In this document: positions 41,551 to 47,816 of the stretch, in pieces
How the letters are laid out: every line of letters begins with the position of its first letter
Position numbering within the stretch: position 1 is the first letter of the stretch
Virus record (IMG/VR): IMGVR_UViG_3300027969_002800
Span: 52,994 to 116,993 of that record
Reading direction: 5' to 3' (one strand)
Origin: a virus
DNA length: 64,000 nucleotides
Notes under the pieces: model-generated
What the model was told of the DNA's origin: nothing
Databases searched by the model: none
What the model saw: the letters and a program-made list of their open reading frames with translations, nothing else
Translations under genes and position numbers: made by a program

Positions 41551-41882
41551 TGGTGGAGGTGGCGGCATACGATAGCCGCGTCCAAATTACGTTCATCAAT
41601 ACAATTTATACAGCTTATTTAGGGTCAAGCTCAGCTTAACGATCCACCACTCTGTTTAATCTAACAGAGAAATCTTCATTAATTTAGGCTGCTACACCAA
41701 GATCAGTATCTACATTCAATAATGAGAACACTTTGTTCATGTTAGCTTCGATTTGTGCGTTTGCTCCTAGAGCCACTACACGAGAATTGTTTTTGCCATT
41801 TAATTAAATTCACCTTAGTTTACAGTTATCTCTCTGGCTGATTGTATTAATTATTGGTAACCTGTCAAATCCAGTCACCCCC
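41551..41882 (-). ncRNA. ssrA: tmRNA
   Basis: The 332-base RNA starts GGGGGTGACTGGATTTGACAGG, the typical tmRNA 5' end, and ends with the acceptor strand CACCTCC plus encoded ACCA. GGGGGTG pairs with CACCTCC (one G-U). A T arm GCGGC/GCCGC precedes the end, though with an eight-base loop. P2 is seen as AATACAAT (41841-41848) with ATTGTATT (41598-41605), and a helix after the tag stop as CTCTGTT/AACAGAG (41650-41669). The predicted tag frame is 41684-41797. Bacterial tmRNA with SmpB rescues stalled ribosomes and tags the peptide for proteolysis. Confidence 0.9.
41684..41797 (-). other. Predicted tmRNA tag reading frame, 37 codons
   Basis: The frame begins GKNNSRVVALGANAQIEANM, continues NKVFSLLNVDTDLGVAA and ends at TAA. 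The start GKNN and the end VAA look like tmRNA tags, whose ends are normally AA preceded by L or V. The usual tag is about 10 residues and rarely beyond 30, so this is very long. An alternative frame starting one base later (AKTILV) stops after six codons and lacks the AA end. Confidence 0.65.
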
Positions 41883-41953
41883 AAAATTGTAGGATATCGC
41901 TTAACCTACGAAGTTGATCACACTTCTTTTCTATACGAACGATTTTTTTTAGC

Positions 41954-42021
41954 ACCCAGTTTATATAGCTTGAATCTCTCAAGCACCATGCCTTATTAGG
42001 GTCTCTATATAAACTTAGGGT
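41954..42021 (-). ncRNA. Structured RNA element upstream of tmRNA
   Basis: On the minus strand ACCC-TA-AGTTTATATAG pairs with CTATATAAACT-GGGT (15 pairs with a two-base bulge). An inner hairpin GCTTGA/TCAAGC and a minor CCT/AGG hairpin lie inside, giving a branched fold. An A-tract follows before the tmRNA. The function is unknown; a processing signal, small RNA or another tRNA-like element is possible. Confidence 0.55.
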
Positions 42022-42039
42022 CACGTAGTAAGAGATGCT

Positions 42040-42120
42040 CTAAATGTTTTTTACAGATAGACTGGGACACATTACTACTTGCTGAGAACTCATTTGTGTT
42101 GTATATGCAGAAATTCTCAT
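42040..42120 (-). CDS. Possible 26-residue peptide
   Basis: A short frame (MRISAYTTQMSSQQVV) starts in an ATGA overlap with the 36-residue frame before it. The coupling is the only support. Confidence 0.25.
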   Translation of the reverse strand: MRISAYTTQMSSQQVVMCPSLSVKNI

Positions 42121-42227
42121 ATCTTCATCTCATTATCTTTCTCAAGGATAACAACACATTCTACATCTCTGTAGACATCTTTATGTAAACACACTACTAT
42201 AGCCAAGTCTTTTAACGCAGACCTCAT
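42117..42227 (-). CDS. Possible 36-residue peptide
   Basis: The frame MRSALKDLAIVVCLHKDV then YRDVECVVILEKDNEMKI alternates charged and hydrophobic residues like a small folded protein and ends in ATGA overlap with the next frame. No RNA structure explains this stretch. Confidence 0.35.
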   Translation of the reverse strand: MRSALKDLAIVVCLHKDVYRDVECVVILEKDNEMKI

Positions 42228-42343
42228 TAAGGCAGGCTTTTTGTTTACAAAGGTATTCAATGTTTAACCTATAGCTTCTAACAGATTATAAGTTCTGACG
42301 CTTTACACAGCTTAGCTATTTATTATGCAAATATAATAAATTA

Positions 42344-42499
42344 TTATTGATTAAGTGTATGTCTTACATCAATTGTTCTTTGTCTTATAATTCCTCTCTT
42401 GAAATTATATATCACTTCTACTATTAGTCTCTTAGACAATGTATGTCTGTAGGTATTAGTTGAACCAACTAATGTTCCTTTACTAATTCTAGGTCTCAT
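42344..42499 (-). CDS. Basic small protein, 51 aa
   Basis: The frame starts MRPRISKGTLVGSTNTYRHT and stays basic throughout. It follows the membrane protein at 42501 with one base between. Function unknown, perhaps nucleic-acid binding. Confidence 0.5.
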   Translation of the reverse strand: MRPRISKGTLVGSTNTYRHTLSKRLIVEVIYNFKRGIIRQRTIDVRHTLNQ

Positions 42500-42500
42500 G

Positions 42501-42731
42501 TTACAGCGTAGCAATGAACATAGTTATTGATGCTGTAGCTAATATAGCACACACCCAGCATAATATATTGAAATCACGCTTATATATAGCTTTCTGTTTC
42601 TCTAGCACATCTATTATCTGATCTTTGATCTCTAATGCTCTTTCTGCTTTATTCTGATATTCATGTACATCAGCTTTAATAAGCTGTATTTGATTCAATA
42701 GTTGATCTATTGTCTTTAAATCTTTCTTCAT
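42501..42731 (-). CDS. Membrane protein with coiled coil, 76 aa
   Basis: A long N-terminal helix (IDQLLNQIQLIKADVHEYQN) is likely a coiled coil, and a C-terminal hydrophobic helix (ILCWVCAILATASITMFIA) anchors it. Such i-spanin- or holin-like shapes are common among lysis proteins, but no motif proves that role. Confidence 0.65.
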   Translation of the reverse strand: MKKDLKTIDQLLNQIQLIKADVHEYQNKAERALEIKDQIIDVLEKQKAIYKRDFNILCWVCAILATASITMFIATL

Positions 42732-42749
42732 TGTTATTTGATTGTTTAA

Positions 42750-42911
42750 TTATTTCTTACCTAATATCATACCAATAAGAATTGGTAGTATGATTGGACT
42801 AAATATAAATGATGCGAAAGCATAAGCCTTCACATCATCTAATCTATCATAAGTCTCTATGAACACACCTAGCATAACTAAGTATGATGCAATGATGTAT
42901 ATAAATATCAT
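42750..42911 (-). CDS. Small membrane protein, 53 aa
   Basis: Two hydrophobic helices (MIFIYIIASYLVMLGVFI and FSPIILPILIGMILG) joined by an acidic loop. The ATG overlaps the previous stop (ATGA). A holin-type hairpin is possible. Confidence 0.6.
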   Translation of the reverse strand: MIFIYIIASYLVMLGVFIETYDRLDDVKAYAFASFIFSPIILPILIGMILGKK

Positions 42912-43099
42912 AAGCCAATAAGTTCATCAAAACAGCTCTCTAACAAATATGTTAAATCACGTCTCTCGTGTAACAATACATCAACTTGTTCTTCAATGAT
43001 ATGAATATTCGTATCATCGTGTGCATCTCTAAGACCATCTAAGAAACATATTTCATTCTTGATGTCTTGTAATCTTTGTTCAATTTGTTCTGTTCTCAT
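42908..43099 (-). CDS. Hypothetical helical protein, 63 aa
   Basis: Soluble coiled-coil-like protein (RTEQIEQRLQDIKNEICFLD). It shares one base with the upstream gene and four with the downstream membrane protein gene. Confidence 0.6.
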   Translation of the reverse strand: MRTEQIEQRLQDIKNEICFLDGLRDAHDDTNIHIIEEQVDVLLHERRDLTYLLESCFDELIGL

Positions 43100-43491
43100 T
43101 ATATTAAGTATTTTTTAAATTTTTCTGTTACTAATCGTATTTGTTCTCTAGCATAAACATCTGCATCATAATCCATATATGCATCAACAAGAGCTTTTAT
43201 TTCATTGGCTTTATCTGTTACATATTGCACACCATGAGTAGAATTATTATAACTATGAGCTGTGTCAAAGCCTATAATAAAGTATTCATTGTCTTTGTCC
43301 CATTGACTAAGTGTTATCTCTTCAGGACATCCATCGGGCTGTAGATAGTTTCCCCAACCTTCATTATCTATTAGTTTTACTAATATTGGATGGTCTTTGG
43401 GAATATGAACGTATCCACATCCCCAACCAATTGTTCTAATATGAGATTTAAAATCTTCCTCATATGCTACTGTACTAATGTATGTCTCCAT
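43099..43491 (-). CDS. Hypothetical protein, 130 aa
   Basis: An alpha/beta protein with DEDFKSHIRTIGWGCGYVHIP-like start (YEEDFKSHIRTIGWGCGYVH) and FIIGFDTAHSYNN. This resembles conserved phage proteins with a WGCGYV segment. The role is unknown. Confidence 0.65.
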   Translation of the reverse strand: METYISTVAYEEDFKSHIRTIGWGCGYVHIPKDHPILVKLIDNEGWGNYLQPDGCPEEITLSQWDKDNEYFIIGFDTAHSYNNSTHGVQYVTDKANEIKALVDAYMDYDADVYAREQIRLVTEKFKKYLI

Positions 43492-43495
43492 AATG

Positions 43496-43627
43496 TTATA
43501 ATGTTTTATCTATTACTACTTCTATTAATACTAATCCAGAAAATAATAGAGCTAACAATACTATTAGCCCTAATACAGCTTCTCTATGTTTCCACATGTA
43601 AGCTAATTGTTGTTTAATGTTTTTCAT
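43496..43627 (-). CDS. Small membrane protein, 43 aa
   Basis: One strong hydrophobic helix (AVLGLIVLLALLFSGLVLI) after a basic N-terminus, so N-in orientation is likely. It overlaps the upstream small gene by four bases. Confidence 0.6.
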   Translation of the reverse strand: MKNIKQQLAYMWKHREAVLGLIVLLALLFSGLVLIEVVIDKTL

Positions 43628-43761
43628 ATTACTCTATGTTTAGGATATTTATAACTGTGTGGTGAATGTGAAGCACAACTACTCATACTAAGTATAATAA
43701 GAAGTGCTGTTGCTGTAATAGCGTACATTATTAATAATGTAATGTAAGGATGTCTTTTCAT
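43624..43761 (-). CDS. Possible small lipoprotein, 45 aa
   Basis: A basic start, hydrophobic helix and then LSMSSCASHSP look like a lipoprotein signal, though Met at -3 is not the usual lipobox residue. If lipidated, the mature part is only about 20 residues. This and its membrane neighbours could be o-spanin-like. Confidence 0.5.
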   Translation of the reverse strand: MKRHPYITLLIMYAITATALLIILSMSSCASHSPHSYKYPKHRVI

Positions 43762-43763
43762 GG

Positions 43764-43970
43764 CTAATTGCTATTAAAATGTTTTTCAAGATCACATGCT
43801 ATTATAACACTTGGTATCCAACCAAATAATAACATAAGCATTAGTATGCCACCATCTGTGTAACATTCACGTAGCGATAGCTCTGATAGAGCATATCCAA
43901 TAAGACTCATAGAAGTCCATGTTGTAAGTAAGCATGCTATTATAGCAAGCATAAGTTTTGTTGATTTCAT
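43764..43970 (-). CDS. Membrane protein, 68 aa
   Basis: Two hydrophobic helices (LMLAIIACLLTTWTSMSLIG and LMLMLLFGWIPSVIIAC) with an acidic loop between. Function unknown, part of the membrane cassette 42501-44077. Confidence 0.65.
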   Translation of the reverse strand: MKSTKLMLAIIACLLTTWTSMSLIGYALSELSLRECYTDGGILMLMLLFGWIPSVIIACDLEKHFNSN

Positions 43971-43981
43971 ATTGTTTGTTA

Positions 43982-44077
43982 TTAAGGGATTAATAATCTA
44001 ATTAAGAATACAAATGCTATAACTATTATCCATAGTATAGTTTGTAATCCTTGGTTTTGTTTATTCTCGTGATACAT
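43982..44077 (-). CDS. Small membrane peptide, 31 aa
   Basis: The frame MYHENKQNQGLQTILWIIVI continues hydrophobic to the C-terminus, a tail-anchored type. The gene is short, but membrane composition and its position support it. Confidence 0.45.
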   Translation of the reverse strand: MYHENKQNQGLQTILWIIVIAFVFLIRLLIP

Positions 44078-44220
44078 AATGTATGTGTATTAAATCATCT
44101 ATAGTTATTCATAAAAGGAAAACGACCAAATCTTCAGAGTGTGAAGGTGTATATGTACTACATCCTACTGTTCTAGGAGTTAAATGATTTGTAATAGAAA
44201 GAGAGACAAAAACTTTCTAT

Positions 44221-44571
44221 TTATCTATGACCATGATTAAGTCTTGTTAAATAACTGTTGCTTGGTGATTTAGATTCTCTCTTCATGCCTTCAAGTTTTC
44301 TAATAGGTGATAATTTTTTACCATATGTCTGTAATAAGAAAACGTTATAAAGTTCACGATCTTTAGAAGGCTTATCTATTCTGAATTCTTCAGTGATACC
44401 AAGTTCATCTAATATATCATCCATAAAGGTTACACCACTAAGATTAAAATATATTGATATGAGAGTTTTTTGTTTTCTCATACCAAATATATGTTCTACA
44501 GTGCAATCTTTATATTTACCAAATTTAAGCTTTGACTTAACTGTCAGTGTTCTTAATATTGTTGCGCTCAT
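44221..44571 (-). CDS. Hypothetical protein, 116 aa
   Basis: A basic protein with LKFGKYKDCTVEHIFG at the start, a pattern resembling the small domain found beside phage exonucleases (LxFGKYKGxTVxDV). The middle region carries LSPIRKLEGMKRESKS. Function is unknown. Confidence 0.55.
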   Translation of the reverse strand: MSATILRTLTVKSKLKFGKYKDCTVEHIFGMRKQKTLISIYFNLSGVTFMDDILDELGITEEFRIDKPSKDRELYNVFLLQTYGKKLSPIRKLEGMKRESKSPSNSYLTRLNHGHR

Positions 44572-44663
44572 GTTTTTTAATGTTAAATATAACTAACAAA
44601 TAACAATGTATTTGTAAATTATATGTTGTGTTATGTTCAATAGACCCGTAGAAGAGCCTATTA

Positions 44664-44831
44664 TTATTCTTTTATAATAGATAACAAATATATAAGAACA
44701 TCTCTCTTACCACGTAAGTATTCATATTCTAATATATATGATTCATCTTTATCAGATATCATTAACATATCATCTAGTAAGAAGAATCTATCTGCTATTA
44801 TATCAAGCTCTGATTGTATAATGTCTTTCAT
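44664..44831 (-). CDS. Acidic small protein, 55 aa
   Basis: The frame MKDIIQSELDIIADRFFLLD followed by DESYILEYEYLRGKRDV is clearly protein-like and helical. It is the first gene after the non-coding zone at 44832-45207. Confidence 0.55.
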   Translation of the reverse strand: MKDIIQSELDIIADRFFLLDDMLMISDKDESYILEYEYLRGKRDVLIYLLSIIKE

Positions 44832-45207
44832 AATGCTATATGTATTGATTATGTTATTAGGTTTTTATTGTTTGTTATTAGAGGTTATTTTACTATGAAG
44901 GTATACACATCGATACATTCACACTCATTAAGAATTATAAATTCCTACAAAAATATCATCAAAACATCGTATTGTGATGTAATACTCTTACAAAAAGTTT
45001 ATTTCTCCCTCGTAGAAAGTTTGTTTTCTTCCTACAAAATATATTCTACAGTTTATACCTATATATATAGGTAGAAGTTATTGATGTTGTGATGTTGTTT
45101 TTTATAGCCCACCCAAACGATTAACATCCCACCCTTATATATAACAATAAGGTTTAACACTAAGTAGAATGTTGAGCCTCCCATTGATTGAGAGGCTCGA
45201 GTTCCAT
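44832..45207. other. Non-coding AT-rich zone with repeats
   Basis: No convincing gene is present. CTACAAAA recurs (about 44945 and 45032) with a related TTACAAAA at about 44990, and GTAGAAAG/GTAGAAG variants lie near 45012 and 45071. The 16-base palindrome ACCTATATATATAGGT is at 45057-45072, and a weak seven-base hairpin GAGCCTC/GAGGCTC at 45174-45198 lies after the next gene. It could hold promoters or a replication origin. Confidence 0.4.
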
Positions 45208-45606
45208 TTAGATTTGCGCTAACAATGCGTCAACATTAACTTGAGACAATCCTGCGCTCACTGCAGTTGATTTCACTGCTTGTGCTTTAAGAATGTCCAA
45301 AGCAAAATCATCAGCATAATCATCAGCCAATGCTTGTGCACTTGTGAATGCATCAATGATGTCAGTTCTTGTGAATGTGCTTGCACTACCATCAGCATTA
45401 AGAATGACCTTCTTGTCAGCATCAACATTGTTGTATGTGAATGTATTAACATTACAATACAATGGGAATGTGATGTCCTCTGACTTGGTCCAACCATTTT
45501 CTACTAACACTGCTTTAGGGCAGAAGTAAGAATCTTTTGCTTTATCAACGAAGTAAGCATTTCCTGCAGGCGTAAAGTTAGCCTTAACAATTTTAAGTGA
45601 TTTCAT
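45208..45606 (-). CDS. Conserved crAss-like small protein, 132 aa
   Basis: I start at 45606 (MKSLKIVKANFTPAGNAYFV) instead of 45663, since the upstream bases form the leader hairpins. The protein has beta strands, then a helical Ala/Asp-rich region. Its position as first gene of the minus block and the structured leader suggest early, strong expression. Function unknown. Confidence 0.65.
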   Translation of the reverse strand: MKSLKIVKANFTPAGNAYFVDKAKDSYFCPKAVLVENGWTKSEDITFPLYCNVNTFTYNNVDADKKVILNADGSASTFTRTDIIDAFTSAQALADDYADDFALDILKAQAVKSTAVSAGLSQVNVDALLAQI

Positions 45607-45941
45607 AATCAGGTTCTGTTTTTTATTGAGTGTTACGTTGAATGGGGGACTACCCCCAACCACTCAAAATGATGTGGGGGTCTTGGGTTGGAGTGGTCTC
45701 ACACAGTACACACATAAGCCATATCAAAATTTTGAAAAAAAATTTGAAAAAAGTTTTTGGATATATAAAATATATTTTACCTTTGGCGGGTGGGTGGGTT
45801 TGTCTATAAGGATAATTAGTTATCAATATAGTTCTCTAGATAAATATTATTCATAATATAGCTATGATATAAAAATATTTATCTATTATGTTCATTGTTA
45901 GTTTTATTTATATATCTTTGTCAATAGAATAAAACTAAATT
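45607..45941. promoter_or_regulatory. Divergent promoter and leader region
   Basis: Toward the minus strand, GGGGG (644-648 of this row, 45644-45648) can pair with CCCCC at 45653-45657, which can instead pair with GGGGG at 45676-45680, giving mutually exclusive hairpins in the leader of 45606. Toward the plus strand, TATCTTTG about 30 bases before the 45942 ATG matches the Bacteroidota -7 element TAnnTTTG, with TTG at the right distance upstream. Promoter identity is by pattern only. Confidence 0.5.
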
Positions 45942-46292
45942 ATGGAACCAACAGTTATAGTACAAAGACTAAAGAAGAGTGTATCAACTGATATACAACT
46001 AGCTGAGAAGTATTATTCTATTCTATCAGCTATAAACAATCTACATCTCACTGAGAGAGAAATACAGCTTATATCTTTTACAGCTATTAAAGGAAACATT
46101 ACATATGCTAATGTAAGGGAAGAATTCTGCAAACTACACAAAACAACAGGTCCTACAATTAACAACATCATCAGCAAGCTGAAGAAGGTGGGTATATTTA
46201 TTAAGGAAGGTGGTAAGGTGAAGGTGAACCCAGTTATTGTTATTGATTTCACTAAAGATTTAACACTAGGTATAACACTCACACATGAATAA
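45942..46292 (+). CDS. Winged-helix regulator-like protein
   Basis: The 116-residue protein has LHLTEREIQLISFTAIKGN then a helix-turn-helix TGPTINNIISKLKKVGIF and a basic wing KEGGKVKVNP. It is the first gene of the late plus block, so it may control late expression. A structural DNA-binding role is also possible, since its neighbour is HU-like. Confidence 0.6.
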   Translation: MEPTVIVQRLKKSVSTDIQLAEKYYSILSAINNLHLTEREIQLISFTAIKGNITYANVREEFCKLHKTTGPTINNIISKLKKVGIFIKEGGKVKVNPVIVIDFTKDLTLGITLTHE

Positions 46293-46647
46293 GCCAACAA
46301 CAATGTCTGTGAAAGAGTTCATCATTAAGAGGATGGCTCTTAGTTTAGTAACATCTGAGAAGATTATTGATAATGTTATACAACATCAGTTTGATTCTGC
46401 CAATGATGCTCTCAACTTAAACAACACTGTAGAGATATCAGGGTTTGGTAAGTTCTTCTTTAATGTTAAGAAGGCAGAGACACATTACAATAAGCTTCTA
46501 GCCATGAAGCAAGCATATGAGAATACATTAGCTGATCAATCTATAACAGATAAGAAAAGAAATGCTACAGAACAAAGAATGATTACAGTGTTAAGGGATA
46601 TCAAAACATTAAAACCAAAGATGCATGAGCCTAGGACAGATATATGA
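46285..46647 (+). CDS. HU/IHF-like protein (crAss gp78 type)
   Basis: The 120-residue protein follows the HU/IHF layout: SVKEFIIKRMALSLVTSEKI and IDNVIQHQFDSANDAL, then NNTVEISGFGKFFFNVKKAE, which is the conserved GFGxF strand. The C-terminus is helical and Lys-rich. HU-like genes just upstream of the terminase are a crAss-like hallmark. It may bend DNA for packaging. It overlaps both neighbours. Confidence 0.8.
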   Translation: MNKPTTMSVKEFIIKRMALSLVTSEKIIDNVIQHQFDSANDALNLNNTVEISGFGKFFFNVKKAETHYNKLLAMKQAYENTLADQSITDKKRNATEQRMITVLRDIKTLKPKMHEPRTDI

Positions 46648-46882
46648 GGGATGGAAGAATCATCTTCTCCCTGAAGAAAGAAATAAAGCTTTTATAGAAT
46701 ATACAAGCCAAACAAGAACTGCTATATGTGAACAATGTGACAAGCATTCTTCTAAACACAAATCAGTGAGACCAGATGCACATTGCACAGAATGTGGGTG
46801 TACGCTCTCAGCAAAGACTAAATGTTTAACATGTGAATGTCCATTAAGAAAATGGAGAGCCACAGAACTACCTACAATATGA
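46625..46882 (+). CDS. Zinc-ribbon protein, 85 aa
   Basis: Two zinc-ribbon sets are visible: CEQC near residue 35 with CTEC, and CLTC with C later (AHCTECGCTLSAKTKCLTCE). Such proteins precede the terminase in many Bacteroidota phages. It may help the packaging complex or act as a transcription factor. Confidence 0.65.
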   Translation: MSLGQIYEGWKNHLLPEERNKAFIEYTSQTRTAICEQCDKHSSKHKSVRPDAHCTECGCTLSAKTKCLTCECPLRKWRATELPTI

Positions 46883-47190
46883 ACATACGTAAAATCCCTT
46901 TAGAACCTCTTATACAAATCCTTCAAGATCTATTTGAGAATGGAACTGATTTCATTGATATATCAGGAGAACAGAATGCAGAAGGTGAAGCTCCAAGAGA
47001 CATGATAAAGATATCAGTTAAACCTGAATATATGATGGATCATGATGAACTTAATGATGAGAATACAATTGAGTTTATGGAAGAGGAAATAGAGATGGAT
47101 TACACAGGTTCATTTGAAGAGAACACTAAACGTACCATCATAGATGATAAGACGTCCTTCTCTGATGAAGATATAGATAATTTAATATAA
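46879..47190 (+). CDS. Acidic protein, 104 aa
   Basis: I start at 46879 (MNIRKIPLEPLIQILQDLFE), overlapping the zinc-ribbon stop by four bases; the longer frame from 46837 is unlikely. The protein is strongly acidic, with FIDISGEQNAEGEAPRDMIK followed by a Glu-rich tail. Function unknown. Confidence 0.6.
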   Translation: MNIRKIPLEPLIQILQDLFENGTDFIDISGEQNAEGEAPRDMIKISVKPEYMMDHDELNDENTIEFMEEEIEMDYTGSFEENTKRTIIDDKTSFSDEDIDNLI

Positions 47191-47196
47191 GAAGCT

Positions 47197-47472
47197 ATGA
47201 CAAAACCAAACTATCATAGAAAAATTATACAGCTGTTAGAACGTCTACACAAAGCACATCCTACATATAATATAGGAAGACATTTTGCAACAGCTCTTGA
47301 TGGTTATCAAGATGTATGGGGAGTGTCTGACAGAGAATTGCTCTTCTCATTACAGAAATATGAAGCAAGCCTGGATATGGATAGAGATCATATAGATGAA
47401 GAAGAGATAGAAGAGATAATAAAGGATGGCATGAATTTAAATGTAATATTCCTTGATGAAGAGGAGGACTAA
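47197..47472 (+). CDS. Hypothetical protein, 91 aa
   Basis: A helical protein (YHRKIIQLLERLHKAHPTYN then GRHFATALDGYQDVWG) ending in an acidic stretch. The pattern recurs in crAss-like packaging regions. Role unknown. Confidence 0.6.
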   Translation: MTKPNYHRKIIQLLERLHKAHPTYNIGRHFATALDGYQDVWGVSDRELLFSLQKYEASLDMDRDHIDEEEIEEIIKDGMNLNVIFLDEEED

Positions 47473-47483
47473 ACAAATACAAA

Positions 47484-47816
47484 ATGGCAGTAAAGAAAAC
47501 TACATACATAACAACGGAACTCAATTGGGCAGAAGAACAGTTATCAAGCTGGAAACAATACGTTGATGCTAATCCTTTACATACATTAGAGGATAGAATC
47601 AAATGGAAAGAAACTAAAGCTGGTGGTGCTATGCCTATGGTGATTGCCTCTATCGAGGCTCAAGGTAAGTTTGTACAAGAGACAATGAAGAACTATCTAG
47701 CTCTCTTAGAACAAGTAGAAAAGCTCAGAGAGAAAGAAGAAGCTAAAGCAGTACCTATAAGAGGTGGTGCTGAGCTTGGAAGTATGGCAGAAGAGTTTTT
47801 AAAAGGTAGAAAATAA
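47484..47816 (+). CDS. Possible small terminase subunit
   Basis: The 110-residue protein is helical (LNWAEEQLSSWKQYVDANPL), with coiled coil LLEQVEKLREKEE and end GSMAEEFLKGRK. It lies directly before terL with one shared base, where the small terminase subunit would be expected. There is no clear HTH, so this is a context-based guess. Confidence 0.45.
   Translation: MAVKKTTYITTELNWAEEQLSSWKQYVDANPLHTLEDRIKWKETKAGGAMPMVIASIEAQGKFVQETMKNYLALLEQVEKLREKEEAKAVPIRGGAELGSMAEEFLKGRK

Noticed and set aside
41684-41797. Tag region as an ordinary protein gene
   Set aside because: It lies inside the paired ends of the tmRNA, and the frame has no normal start codon before GGC; a stop (TAA) lies three codons upstream.
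44814-45074. 86-residue plus-strand frame
   Set aside because: Antisense to a likely minus gene at its start, poor composition and no coupling; the stretch looks non-coding.
47484-47816. Firm small-terminase call
   Set aside because: No clear DNA-binding HTH is seen; kept only as a positional guess.
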